The notes under the pieces are model-generated. The model was not told the origin of the DNA, searched no databases, and saw nothing but the letters and a program-made list of their open reading frames with translations. From JAICYJ01 sp963797565 (lineage in GTDB: Bacteria > Actinomycetota > Thermoleophilia > Gaiellales > JAICJC01): a DNA stretch of 64,000 nucleotides. The DNA lies in NCBI GenBank assembly GCA_963797565.1, contig CAWCPM010000020.1:1-64000 (forward strand), in the 5' to 3' direction. This document shows positions 36,526 to 45,270 of this stretch, piece after piece. The translations under genes and the position numbers were made by a program. Numbering within the stretch: the first letter of the stretch is position 1; every line of letters starts with the position of its first letter.

Positions 36526-36981
36526 ATGGCTGGATCCGTCGAGCAGATCTTCATCGTTCCACACAGCGGTGGGACGCCGATCGCGGTGGAGTCGGTGCGG
36601 GCCCACGCCGGCCGCGGCCTTGAAGGCGACCGCAACTTCAGCCCGCCCGACCGCTGGATCCCGACCGGCTGTGCGATCACGCTGATCGAGGCCGAGGTGA
36701 TCGAGGCGGTGCTGGACGAGCACGGCATCGACATCACGGAGGGCCGCTCGCGCCGCCAGGTCGTGACCCGGGGCGTGCGGCTGAACGACCTGGTCGGCAA
36801 GGAGTTCCGGGTCGGGCCGCTGCGCTGCCGCGCGACCGAGCTGTGCGAACCCTGCCTCGACCTCCAGGCCTATCTGGGCGACCCGCGCACGATCAAGGTG
36901 CTGGTGCACCGCGCCGGCGTGCGCGGCGACATCCTGGACGGCGGCGAGCTGCGCGTCGGTGATCCGGTCGGGGCCGCCTGA
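36526..36981 (+). CDS. MOSC domain protein
   Basis: A 151-residue MOSC (MOCO sulfurase C-terminal) domain protein, a family that binds or transfers sulfur or molybdenum ligands. Motifs: GRGLEGDRNF, a central LIEAEVIEAV helix, SRRQVVTRGVRLNDLVGKEF, and the cysteine-bearing CEPCLDLQAY near residue 108, the presumed sulfur carrier. The stop and the next start share one base (TGATG). Physiological substrate unknown. Confidence 0.85.
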   Translation: MAGSVEQIFIVPHSGGTPIAVESVRAHAGRGLEGDRNFSPPDRWIPTGCAITLIEAEVIEAVLDEHGIDITEGRSRRQVVTRGVRLNDLVGKEFRVGPLRCRATELCEPCLDLQAYLGDPRTIKVLVHRAGVRGDILDGGELRVGDPVGAA

Positions 36982-37391
36982 TGGCCGAGCAGACGTTCCA
37001 CGAGTCCATCATCGAGGAGTTCCGGGCAAACGGCGGCGTGGTCACGCGCCCCTATCCCGACTCGACCCTGGTGCTGGTGACGATGCGCGGTGCTCGCACC
37101 GGCCGGCGGAGAACGCTGCCGCTCGAATACTTCGAGCTGGACGGGGTCCTGCACATATCCGCGACCGCCTCGGGCGCGCCCGACAACCCGGCCTGGTACC
37201 ACAACCTGGTCGTCAACCCAGAGGTCACGGTTGAGTACGGCACCGAAACGTTCGAAGCGGTTGCGCGCGAGCTCCCGCCTGACGAGCGCGACCGCGCATG
37301 GCGGACGCTGGTCGGCCGCAAGCCACGCTTTGCCGAGTACGAGCAGAAGACCGACCGGACGATCCCGGTGTTCGCACTGGAGAGGGTCTAG
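36981..37391 (+). CDS. F420-dependent nitroreductase-family protein (DDN-like)
   Basis: A 136-residue split-barrel protein of the deazaflavin-dependent nitroreductase family. Signature: VTMRGARTGRRRTLPLEYFE, then the conserved NPAWYHNLVVNPEVTVEYG around residues 72-90. Members use F420H2 to reduce quinones or nitro compounds, so the organism probably makes F420. Coupled to the MOSC gene by TGATG. Convergent with dapB, with which it shares a CTAG in which both stop codons overlap. Confidence 0.85.
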   Translation: MAEQTFHESIIEEFRANGGVVTRPYPDSTLVLVTMRGARTGRRRTLPLEYFELDGVLHISATASGAPDNPAWYHNLVVNPEVTVEYGTETFEAVARELPPDERDRAWRTLVGRKPRFAEYEQKTDRTIPVFALERV

Positions 37392-38053
37392 AGGAGTGTT
37401 TCCAGGCCGGAGGTGAGGCCCGGCGGCAGCTCGCGGATGCGCCTGACCGCGAGCAGCACGCCCGGCGCGAAGGCGGCACGGGAGCTGGTGTCGTGGCGGA
37501 TCGTGAGCGTCTCGCCGGTGCCGCCCAGGATCACCTCCTGATGGGCCACCAGCCCCGGCAGCCGCACGCTGTGGATCGGGACCTCGCCGCCCATGCGGGC
37601 GGCGGTGGCAAGGGACGTGCCGGACGGGGCGTCCTTCTTGGTGTCGGCGTGCAGCTCGACGATCTCGGCTGCGGGCAGGTGCCGGCTGGCCTGCTCGGCG
37701 AACTGCATCATCAGCACCGCCCCGATCGCGAAGTTGGCGGCGTGGAACAGCTGCACCCCGGCCGCGGCCGCCTCGGCTCCCAGCTCCTCCAGTCGCTCAG
37801 GAGCCAGGCCGGAGGTGCCCAGCACAAGCGGCACGCGCGCGTCGATGCAGAGCCGGCAGGCGGGCTCGGCGAACTCGGGTGCGGTGAAGTCAACGACGAC
37901 GTCGCCCTGGCCGGCCGACAGCGCATCGGCGAGGCCGATGCCGAGCGAGGGCGCGGCCGCGGCGGCCACCGTCAGATCGGTGTCGGCCTCGATCGCGGAC
38001 ACCAGCGCCCGGCCGACCTGGCCGGAGGCGCCTGACAGGATCACGCGGATCAT
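37388..38053 (-). CDS. dapB: 4-hydroxy-tetrahydrodipicolinate reductase
   Basis: Second step after DapA in the diaminopimelate pathway, NAD(P)H-dependent. 221 residues. Rossmann motif ILSGASGQVGRAL, DFTAPEFA, GTSGL, and the catalytic segment ELHADTKKDAPSGTS near residue 140. The catalytic His and Lys are kept, while the second His usual in ELHH is Ala. TACGAT -10 lies 6 nt before the ATG with no ribosome site. Confidence 0.93.
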   Translation of the reverse strand: MIRVILSGASGQVGRALVSAIEADTDLTVAAAAAPSLGIGLADALSAGQGDVVVDFTAPEFAEPACRLCIDARVPLVLGTSGLAPERLEELGAEAAAAGVQLFHAANFAIGAVLMMQFAEQASRHLPAAEIVELHADTKKDAPSGTSLATAARMGGEVPIHSVRLPGLVAHQEVILGGTGETLTIRHDTSSRAAFAPGVLLAVRRIRELPPGLTSGLETLL

Positions 38054-38059
38054 CGCGAG

Positions 38060-38065
38060 ATCGTA
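38060..38065 (-). promoter_or_regulatory. -10 element TACGAT of dapB, leaderless spacing
   Basis: TACGAT-CTCGCG-ATG, in the 16-bp gap after the M16 peptidase gene. Confidence 0.45.
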
Positions 38066-38069
38066 CTCG

Positions 38070-39356
38070 TCAGGCGAGCGCGGGGTTCAGCACGGCGACG
38101 GCCTCGCGGAAGCGATCCTCGTCCGGCCCCACGCCGGACACCGACAGGCGGTCCGGTGCGAACAGCTGGCGGGCCAGCGAGGCCACCGCCTCCGGCTCGA
38201 CCGAGTCGATCTCGGCGCAGATGCGGTCGAGCGACAGCAGCTCGGTGTCGGTCAGCACCGACTTGCCCAGCCGGCTGGCTCGGTTCGAGGTGGACTCCAT
38301 CGACAGCATGATCCGCCCCTTCAGGTTCTCCTTGGAGCGCCGCAGCTCGTCGTCGGCGAACTCCCCCTGCCCCATCCGCACCAGCTGGTCGGCGGTGATG
38401 CGCATGCACTCGGCCAGGTTGTCCTCGCGGGTGCCGACGTAGACGCCGACCATGCCGGTGTCGGCGTACTGGGAGCCGAAGGTGTAGACCGAGTAGGCCA
38501 TGCCGCGTCGCTCCCGGATCTCCTGGAACAGCCGCGACGAGGCCGATCCGCCCAGCATCGAGTCGAGCAGCGATGCGGCGAAGCGACGCCGGTCTGAGCG
38601 CTGCAGCCCGAGGCCGGCCAGGCAGACGTGGTACTGCTCGCTGGTCTTGGCCTGGAACACGGTCTGCGGGCTCGACTCGCCCACCCACACCGGCCGCACG
38701 CCGGCCGATGGGTCGGGCACCTTCGTGTAGGCCTCGAAGCGCTGCTGAATGGCGTGCACCAGAGGCTCGTGCTCGAGGTTGCCTGCCGCGGCGATCACGA
38801 TGTTGGGGCCGACGTAGCGGTTCTCGTGGTAGTCGCGCACCATGGCGGTATCGATCGCGTTGACGGCCCCGGTGGTGCCGATCACGGGCCGGCCCAGCGG
38901 ATGGTCGCTGAACACGGCGCCGGCGATCAGGTCGTGCGCGAGGTCGTGGAAGCTGTCCTCGTACATCGCGATCTCCTCCAGCACCACCTCGCGCTCGGAG
39001 TTGAGTTCGTCCGCGTCGAAGGTGGGCGCCAGCAGCATGTCGCTCATCACGTCCAGCGCCGTCTCCAGGTGCGCGTCCAGCACCCGCGCGTAGAGCACCG
39101 TGTACTCCTTCGCGGTGGCGGCGTTCAGCTCTCCGCCGAGGCCGTCGAACACCTGCGCGATCTGCACGCCGGAGTAGCGGGACGAGCCCTTGAACAGGAG
39201 GTGCTCGATGAAGTGGCTGATCCCGGCGCGCTCGGCGGTCTCGTCACGGGAGCCGGCACCGATCCAGATCCCGAGCGCGACAGAGCGCACCGATCGAACA
39301 CGCTCGGTGACGATTCGCTCTCCGCCATCGAGCGTGGTCATGGTGTACCGCTGCAC
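38070..39356 (-). CDS. M16 family zinc peptidase
   Basis: A 428-residue pitrilysin/processing-peptidase-like protein. The inverted zinc motif HFIEHLLFKG is near residue 48, with the distal Glu in EEIAMYEDSFHD, and the second half keeps the RxxxY pattern in RERRGMAYSVY. It lies between pnp and dapB, a common location in Gram-positives. GTG 39356 is preferred to GTG 39365, because a TAGAGT -10 overlaps the earlier GTG and lies exactly 7 nt before the later one. Confidence 0.9.
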   Translation of the reverse strand: MQRYTMTTLDGGERIVTERVRSVRSVALGIWIGAGSRDETAERAGISHFIEHLLFKGSSRYSGVQIAQVFDGLGGELNAATAKEYTVLYARVLDAHLETALDVMSDMLLAPTFDADELNSEREVVLEEIAMYEDSFHDLAHDLIAGAVFSDHPLGRPVIGTTGAVNAIDTAMVRDYHENRYVGPNIVIAAAGNLEHEPLVHAIQQRFEAYTKVPDPSAGVRPVWVGESSPQTVFQAKTSEQYHVCLAGLGLQRSDRRRFAASLLDSMLGGSASSRLFQEIRERRGMAYSVYTFGSQYADTGMVGVYVGTREDNLAECMRITADQLVRMGQGEFADDELRRSKENLKGRIMLSMESTSNRASRLGKSVLTDTELLSLDRICAEIDSVEPEAVASLARQLFAPDRLSVSGVGPDEDRFREAVAVLNPALA

Positions 39357-39363
39357 TGGGGCC

Positions 39364-39369
39364 ACTCTA
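39364..39369 (-). promoter_or_regulatory. -10 element TAGAGT of the M16 peptidase gene
   Basis: TAGAGT then 7 nt then GTG 39356. No ribosome site. The spacing sets the start codon. Confidence 0.5.
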
Positions 39370-39424
39370 GCAGTGGGGTTTGCGGCGGTCTGTCCCTCGA
39401 AAGGGTCAGACCGCCGCAGCCCTG

Positions 39425-41915
39425 CTACCTGTCCCGCCGAGGTCCGCGGCCGCGATCGCGGCCACCGCCACCGCCGCGCGGGCGGTCGCTCTCGGAGCGC
39501 TCGGGTGCGGGGTTGGCCTCGGCCACCGCGATCAGCTGCTCGGGCGTGATCTCGGTGCCGTCGTCGTTCTTCTTGGCCACCAGCGTGAGTCCGATGCGGC
39601 CGCGGTCCTTGTCCACCTCGACCACGGTCACGCGCACCTTGTCGCCACGCGCCAGCACCTGCTCGGCCGATGCCAGCCGACTGCCCTTGGGCAGGATCCG
39701 GCTGACGTGCAGCAGGCCGTCGACGCCCTTGCGCAGCGAGATGAAGGCACCGAAGTCGGCCAGCTTGACCACCTCGGCGTCATCGTAGGTGTCGCCCACC
39801 TCGATGTCCTTCGTCATCGCGTCGATCTCGCGCCGTGCGCCCTCGGCCAGCTCGCCGTTGGTGCCGTAGATGCGGATCGTGCCGTCCTCCTCGATGTCGA
39901 TCTGCACCTCGTACTCGGCCTCGAGCGAGCGGATCGTCTCGCCGCCCTTGCCGATCACCATGCCGATGTAGTCGGGGTGGATCTTGGTCGAGACGATGCG
40001 CGGTGCGTGCGCCGCCACGTCGTCGCGCGGGGCGGCGATCGCCTCGCGCATGGCGTCCAGGATGAACAGCCGCGCGTCCTTCGCCTGTGACAGCGCGTTG
40101 CGCAGGATCTCGGTGGTGACACCGGTGATCTTGATGTCCATCTGCAGCGCCGTGACTCCCGCCTCGGTGCCCGCGACCTTGAAGTCCATGTCACCGAGAT
40201 GGTCCTCGGCTCCCTGGATGTCGGTCAGGATCACGTAGGCGTCGCCTTCCTTGATCAGGCCCATCGCGATGCCCGCCACCGGCGCCTTGATCGGCACGCC
40301 CGCGTCCATCAGCGAGAGCGTCGATCCGCACACCGATGCCATCGACGAGGAGCCGTTCGACTCCAGGATCTCCGACACCAGCCGCAGCGTGTAGGGGAAG
40401 TCATCCGTGCTGGGGATGACGGGCAGCAACGCCCGCTCGGCCAGCGCGCCGTGTCCGATGTCGCGGCGCTTGGGGCCGCGCATGAACCCGGTCTCCCCGA
40501 CCGAGAAGGGCGGGAAGTTGTAGTGATGGATGTAGCGCTTGGTCTGATCCAGCGAGAGGTCGTCGATGCGCTGCTCCTCCTTGCCGGTGCCCAGCGTGCA
40601 GAGCGTCAGCGCCTGCGTCTGGCCGCGCGTGAACAGGGCGGATCCGTGCGTCCGCGGCATCACCGAGACCTCCGACCAGATCGGCCGGATCTCCGTCTCG
40701 GAGCGGCCGTCGGGACGGCGCTTGTCGACCGCGATCTTGGTGCGGACGACCTCCTTGTAGAGCTTGTCCAGCGCCGATCCCACGGCCGACTTGGCCAGGG
40801 CGTCGAGCGGGGCGTGGCCGTGCTCGTCGGCCTCGCCGCGGCTGGGGAAGCCGAGGTCGATCTCGGCCTCGATCTGCTCCAGCAGCGCGGCCCGCTTGGC
40901 CGACTTCAGCTCCTTGGAGTCCTGCTCGGCGTCGGACAGCGCCCGCACCTGGTCGGCGAACTGCTGCTTCACCTTGGGGTAGACGGCCGCGTCGCGGGCC
41001 TCGCCCACCAGCTGCTCGATGGCGAACTGCGTGCGCACCCGCTGCAGCATGTCGGCCTCGCTGGAGGAACCGCTGATCTCGGGCGCCTCCTCGCGGAAGA
41101 CCGCGTCGGCCTTGGGCTGCAGCGCCGCCAGGCCACCGGCCTGGATGGCCGCCGCCGAGGTCGCCGGAGCGGCTGGAGCGCAGCTGCTCGGTGACGGCAC
41201 CGTCGGACCACTTGGGCATGCCGGCCTTGCTGGCCAGCTCGATCTGCAGCTGGCAGATCTGCTTGATGGCGCCGTGCGCCAGCTCGAGCGCCTCGACCAG
41301 CGTGTCCTCGTCGATCTCCTCGGCGCCGGCCTCGACCATGGTGATGGCCTCGGGGGTGCCGCAGACGACCAGGTCAAGCGTCGATTCCTGCAGCTCCACC
41401 AGCGTCGGGTTCAGCAGCAGCTGGCCGTCGATGCGGCCGACGCGGACTGCGCCCACCGGGCCCATGAAGGGCAGCGGCGACAGCATCAGCGCGGCGGACG
41501 CGCCGTTCATGCCGAGGATGTCGTGACCGTGCACCTGATCGGCCGAGAGCGTGGTGATGATCACCTGCACCTCGTTCTTGTAGCCCTTCGGCCACAGCGG
41601 CCGGATCGGCCGGTCGACCATGCGCGCGGTCAGGATCGCCTTCTCGCCCGACCGGCCCTCGCGCTTGAAAAAGCCGCCCGGTATCTTGCCGGCGGCGTAC
41701 ATCTTCTCTTCGACGTCCACGGTCAGCGGGAAGAAGTCGGCGCCAGGCCGTCCTTCCGTGCGCCCGACCGCGGTCGCCAGGACAACGGTGCCCTCCTGCT
41801 TGACCAGCACGGCGCCGTGCGCCTGCTTGGCCACGACTCCGGTCTCGAAAATGATCTCCCGGCCGCCCACGGCGACGGAGAGCCGTGTTGCCTCTGGCTC
41901 CACTGCGATACTCAT
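39425..41915 (-). CDS. pnp: Polynucleotide phosphorylase (frame broken once)
   Basis: Phosphorolytic 3'-5' exoribonuclease. Two RNase PH-like domains (FKREGRSGEKAILTARMVDR; GTGKEEQRIDDL), a helical linker, a KH domain (IGMVIGKGGETIRSLEAEY) and an S1 domain (DFGAFISLRKGVDGLLH), ending in an RG-rich tail. The frame breaks near 41160-41175, where one extra base lies between AVTEQLRSS and ATSAAAIQAGG. As pnp is otherwise complete (~829 residues), a sequence error is likely. Located directly downstream of rpsO, the conserved arrangement. Confidence 0.93.
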
Positions 41916-41954
41916 GTCTTCGATCGTCCCTTCCTCGGGCCGGCCGGATCGCCG

Positions 41955-41972
41955 GCCCATCCTCTGATGGGC
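41955..41972 (-). terminator. Hairpin in the rpsO-pnp spacer
   Basis: GCCCATC and GATGGGC form a perfect 7-bp stem with a 4-nt loop (41955-41972), followed on the minus strand by a second GC-rich stem-loop in the pnp leader. Such structures between rpsO and pnp can act as a partial terminator or nuclease-processing site. Confidence 0.5.
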
Positions 41973-41986
41973 TTGGGTGGCCGCCT

Positions 41987-42256
41987 CTAGCGGCGCAGCC
42001 CCAGCTCCTTGATGAGGGCTCGATAGCCCTCCAGGTCGTGCTTCTGCATGTAGGTCAGAAGCCGGCGCCGTCGGCCGACCAGCTTCAGCAGGCCGCGGCG
42101 TGAGTGGTGGTCGTGCTGGTGCACCTTCATGTGCTCCGTGAGCTCGGTGATCCGCTGGGTCAGGAGTGCGATCTGCACTCGGGTCGAACCGGTGTCCTTC
42201 GTATCCCGGCCGTGTGCGCCAACGATCTCCGTCTTCTGCTCTTTGGTAAGCGGCAC
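41987..42256 (-). CDS. rpsO: 30S ribosomal protein S15
   Basis: S15 (89 residues) binds 16S rRNA early in 30S assembly. Recognisable stretch: GRDTKDTGSTRVQIALLTQR, HMKVHQHDHHSRRGLLKLVG and RRRLLTYMQKHD. GTG 42256 is chosen because AGGAGGTGG lies just upstream (complement of 42262-42270). An extended -10 further up gives a ~90-nt leader. Confidence 0.97.
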   Translation of the reverse strand: MPLTKEQKTEIVGAHGRDTKDTGSTRVQIALLTQRITELTEHMKVHQHDHHSRRGLLKLVGRRRRLLTYMQKHDLEGYRALIKELGLRR

Positions 42257-42346
42257 GCCTACCACCTCCTTGCCAGTTGTAGCTAGACGCCGACAACCCA
42301 GAACAGCGCCGGCAAGCTGCGCTGATCCGCGATGCGGTCGAGGGGC

Positions 42347-42352
42347 AGGGTA
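42347..42352 (-). promoter_or_regulatory. Candidate extended -10 of rpsO
   Basis: TGC-TACCCT on the minus strand, about 90 nt before the GTG start. No consensus -35. Unlike the leaderless genes, rpsO has a strong ribosome site. Confidence 0.4.
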
Positions 42353-42437
42353 GCACAGGGCCTGATCCGGACTTGCCCACGGGGCAGCGCATGTACGCTT
42401 GGGCCGAAGCGTCCACAATCGAGAGGGGCAGATCGGC

Positions 42438-43376
42438 GTGAGCACTGCGGTAGTCACCGGCGGAGCGGGCTTTCTCGGCTCCCATCTCTGCGAGTACCTG
42501 CTGGCGCGCGAGTGGCGCGTGATCTGCCTGGACAACCTCGACACCGGGTCGCTGATGAACGTCAAGCACCTGCGCGAGGACCGGTTCGAGTTCCGATACC
42601 ACAACTGCGTGGACTTCATCGACGTGGACGAGCCGGTGGACGCGGTGTTCCACCTGGCCAGCCCGGCCAGCCCGGTCGACTACCTGCGGCTGCCGCTGCA
42701 CACGCTCAAGGTCGGTTCCTACGGCACCCACAACGCGCTGGGCCTGGCCAAGTTCAAGCGCGCCCGCTTTCTGCTGGCATCGACGTCCGAGGTCTACGGC
42801 GACCCGGAGGTGCACCCTCAGCGCGAGGAGTACTGGGGCAACGTGAACCCGGTCGGGCCGCGCGGCGTCTACGACGAGGCCAAGCGCTACTCCGAGGCGC
42901 TGACGATGGCGTACCACCGCCAGCAGGGCGTGGACACTCACATCGTGCGTATCTTCAACACCTACGGGCCGCGGATGCGCCAGCACGACGGGCGCGCGAT
43001 TCCCAACTTCATCCGCCAGGCGCTGGACGGCAAGCCGATCACGATCTTCGGCGACGGCAGCCAGACCCGGTCGTTCTGCTTCGTGGACGACCTGATCGAG
43101 GGCATCTTCCGGCTGACCATGAGCGACTACCACATGCCGGTGAACATCGGCAATCCCAACGAGATGACACTGCTGGAGCTGGCCGACGTGATCCAGCGGA
43201 TGACCGGGACGACGTCGGAGCTCGTGTACGAAGGGCTTCCCGAGGACGATCCGAAGGTGCGGCAGCCCGACATCACGCGTGCCCGCGAGGTCCTCGACTG
43301 GGAGCCGAAGGTGGCACTCGAAGAGGGCCTGCGCCGCACGCTCGAGAGTCTGGGCGTGACCGCAGTCGCGACGTGA
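42438..43376 (+). CDS. UDP-glucuronate decarboxylase (UDP-xylose synthase) family SDR
   Basis: Extended SDR of 312 residues. NAD-binding GGAGFLGSH, the family-specific FHLASPASPVDYLRLPLHT, LLASTSEVYGDPEVHPQ, catalytic YDEAK, and RIFNTYGPRM. The pattern matches UXS enzymes, which convert UDP-glucuronate to UDP-xylose for cell-surface glycans. Other UDP-sugar epimerases are less likely. GTG start with GAGAGGGG about 10 nt upstream. Its stop overlaps the next gene as GTGA. Confidence 0.88.
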   Translation: MSTAVVTGGAGFLGSHLCEYLLAREWRVICLDNLDTGSLMNVKHLREDRFEFRYHNCVDFIDVDEPVDAVFHLASPASPVDYLRLPLHTLKVGSYGTHNALGLAKFKRARFLLASTSEVYGDPEVHPQREEYWGNVNPVGPRGVYDEAKRYSEALTMAYHRQQGVDTHIVRIFNTYGPRMRQHDGRAIPNFIRQALDGKPITIFGDGSQTRSFCFVDDLIEGIFRLTMSDYHMPVNIGNPNEMTLLELADVIQRMTGTTSELVYEGLPEDDPKVRQPDITRAREVLDWEPKVALEEGLRRTLESLGVTAVAT

Positions 43377-44053
43377 GCGAGCCGTGCATCGTCGCCCTCG
43401 GCGGCGGCGGGTTCGCCGGTGAGGAGGGCGGGCTGCGGCGGTTCATCCTGGAGCTGACCGGTGCCGAGCGGCCGCGCGCCTGCTACCTGCCGACGGCCGG
43501 CGGCGATGCGGCCGAGTGGATCGAGCTGGTGCGGGAGCGACTGGCGGGAGCGGCCGAGTTGTCGGTGCTGACGCTGTTCCACCGCGAGGTCTCCGACGTC
43601 GCGGAGCTGCTGCTGTCGCAGGACGTGATCTACGTCGGCGGCGGCAACACCGCCAACATGCTGGCGATCTGGCGACTGCACGGCGTGGACGTGGTGCTGC
43701 GCGAGGCGTGGTCGCGCGGCATCGTCCTGGCAGGCGTATCGGCAGGGGCCAACTGCTGGTTCGACGCGTGCTCGACCGACTCGTTCGGCCCGGATCTGGC
43801 GCCGCTCAACGACGGTCTCGGCTTCCTTGCCGGAAGCTTCTGCCCGCACTACGACGGCGAGGTGCTGCGGAAGCCGACGTACGAGCGGTGGGTGGCCGAG
43901 GGCGTGCTGCCGGCCGGCTTCGCGGCCGACGACGGCGTCGGGTTGGTGTTCCGCGGCACCGAGCTGGCCGAGGCGGTCAGCGAGGCCGACGGCGGCCGCG
44001 CCTTCCGGGTGGAAGCCGGCGGGCCGCAGGCGCTGCCGGTGCGCCACCTGTAG
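43373..44053 (+). CDS. Peptidase S51 family protein (dipeptidase E-like)
   Basis: A 226-residue S51 peptidase. ALGGGGFAG at the N-terminus, VIYVGGGNTANML, the nucleophile Ser in VLAGVSAGANCWF near residue 125, and CPHYDGE with the catalytic His. Family members cleave Asp-X dipeptides or related bonds such as cyanophycin-derived ones. GTG start coupled to the UXS gene. The stop codon TAG directly abuts the left end of the nested repeat element. Confidence 0.85.
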   Translation: MSEPCIVALGGGGFAGEEGGLRRFILELTGAERPRACYLPTAGGDAAEWIELVRERLAGAAELSVLTLFHREVSDVAELLLSQDVIYVGGGNTANMLAIWRLHGVDVVLREAWSRGIVLAGVSAGANCWFDACSTDSFGPDLAPLNDGLGFLAGSFCPHYDGEVLRKPTYERWVAEGVLPAGFAADDGVGLVFRGTELAEAVSEADGGRAFRVEAGGPQALPVRHL

Positions 44054-44338
44054 GCGGGTGATACAGAGGTGCCGGGCACCGTCGTAACAGCCGCGACAAC
44101 GCCGTCCCCGCCCGTGACAGTGCGCCCAGGCGGGTGGAACGCAGGTGCCGGGCACCGTCGTCACCGTTGCGTCGCTCCGGCGTACCTGGTAGTACAGTCT
44201 GTTACCACCGGGTCACGTTGAGCGGTCAACGGCGCCTGACGACGGTGCCCGGCACCTGCGTTCCAGCGGGTGTCACCGCGGAGGTTACGGAGAGTGCACG
44301 GCTGATGGAACGGTGCCCGGCACCTCTGTATCACCCGC
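44054..44338. repeat. 285-bp nested inverted-repeat (REPIN-like) element
   Basis: Four copies of a unit built on the core GGTGCCGGGCACC are arranged forward, forward, reverse, reverse. The outer pair (44054-44082 and 44310-44338) is a perfect 29-bp inverted repeat. The inner pair (44135-44163 and 44237-44265) is another perfect 29-bp inverted repeat. A central hairpin CGTTGA-GCGG-TCAACG (44216-44231) and extra complementary stretches (GTGACA 44114 with TGTCAC 44271) add structure. The element could fold into one long stem. It fills the gap between two convergent genes and enters the ribF frame. No transposase is nearby. REP/REPIN is the closest known class. Confidence 0.8.
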
Positions 44339-45270
44339 GAGCGTTGCCAGACCGCCGGCTCGGCGCGGACGGCGTCGATGTCGCGGTGGACCTGGGCGAC
44401 CAGATCCGCGACCGTGTCGAACCGCTGCTCACCGCGCAGCCGCCGCATGAACTCGATCCGCAGCGGCTGGCCGTAGATGTCCCGGTCGAAGTCAAGCAGG
44501 TGCGCCTCGACGCGCACCCGTTCCCGCTCGTCCGAGAAGGTCGGGTTGTAGCCCACGCTGATCGCGGCCGCGAACGACTCCCCGGGCAGGTGCGCGCGTC
44601 CCGCGTAGATGCCGATCGCCGGCATCGCACTTCGTGGCGCCGACTCCAGGTTGGCGGTTGCAAACCCCAGCTCGCGGCCGCGCCCATCGCCGCGCACGAT
44701 CGTGCCCTCCAGCCACGGCGCCCTGCCCAGCAGCCGCGCCGCGTGCTCGACCTCACCCGCCGCGAACAGGTCGCGGATCCGCGACGACGAGACCGGCGCG
44801 CCGTCCAGCTCCAGCAGCGGCGCCGGCTGCACGTCGAACCCGAGCCGATGCCCGGACGCTGCCAGCGTCTCGATCGACCCCTGCGCGCGGTGCCCGTAGC
44901 GATAGTTGCGACCCACGATCACCAGCCGGGCATCGAGCTGCTCGTGCAGCACCCGTTCCGCGAACTGGTCGTGCTCGATCTGTGAGAACGCATGATCGAA
45001 CCGGATCACGATCAGCTCGTCCGGCCCCAGCTCGGCCACCAGCTGCGACCGCCGCTGCGGCGTCGACAGCTCGTGAGGAGCCAGCTCGGGGCGCAGCACC
45101 ACGATCGGATGCGGCTCGAACGTGACCACGCTTGAGCGCGTCCCGCGCTCTGCCGCCGCCGCAATCGCACTCTCGATCACGCGCCGGTGGCCGAGGTGGA
45201 CGCCGTCGAAGCTGCCCAGCGCGACGGTGCGGGCGACCGGCTCGGCCTGATCGAGGCTGGTCTCGATCAC
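44161..45270 (-). CDS. ribF: Bifunctional riboflavin kinase/FAD synthetase with element-derived tail
   Basis: RibF makes FMN and FAD. The N-terminal FAD synthetase domain has VALGSFDGVHLGHRR and GRNYRYGHRAQG. The C-terminal riboflavin kinase domain has LGFATANLES and AAISVGYNPTF. The family normally ends near residue 310, about AVRAEPAVWQRSR. Here the last ~59 residues are read from the nested repeat element and look random. The GTG start overlaps the truB stop (GTGA). Enzyme domains are intact, so function is expected. Confidence 0.92.
   Translation of the reverse strand: MIETSLDQAEPVARTVALGSFDGVHLGHRRVIESAIAAAAERGTRSSVVTFEPHPIVVLRPELAPHELSTPQRRSQLVAELGPDELIVIRFDHAFSQIEHDQFAERVLHEQLDARLVIVGRNYRYGHRAQGSIETLAASGHRLGFDVQPAPLLELDGAPVSSSRIRDLFAAGEVEHAARLLGRAPWLEGTIVRGDGRGRELGFATANLESAPRSAMPAIGIYAGRAHLPGESFAAAISVGYNPTFSDERERVRVEAHLLDFDRDIYGQPLRIEFMRRLRGEQRFDTVADLVAQVHRDIDAVRAEPAVWQRSRVIQRCRAPFHQPCTLRNLRGDTRWNAGAGHRRQAPLTAQRDPVVTDCTTRYAGATQR

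Noticed and set aside
44054..44338. Integron attC site or CRISPR-like array
   Set aside because: No attC core (GTTRRRY), no integrase, and no evenly spaced direct repeats. The structure is inverted and nested.
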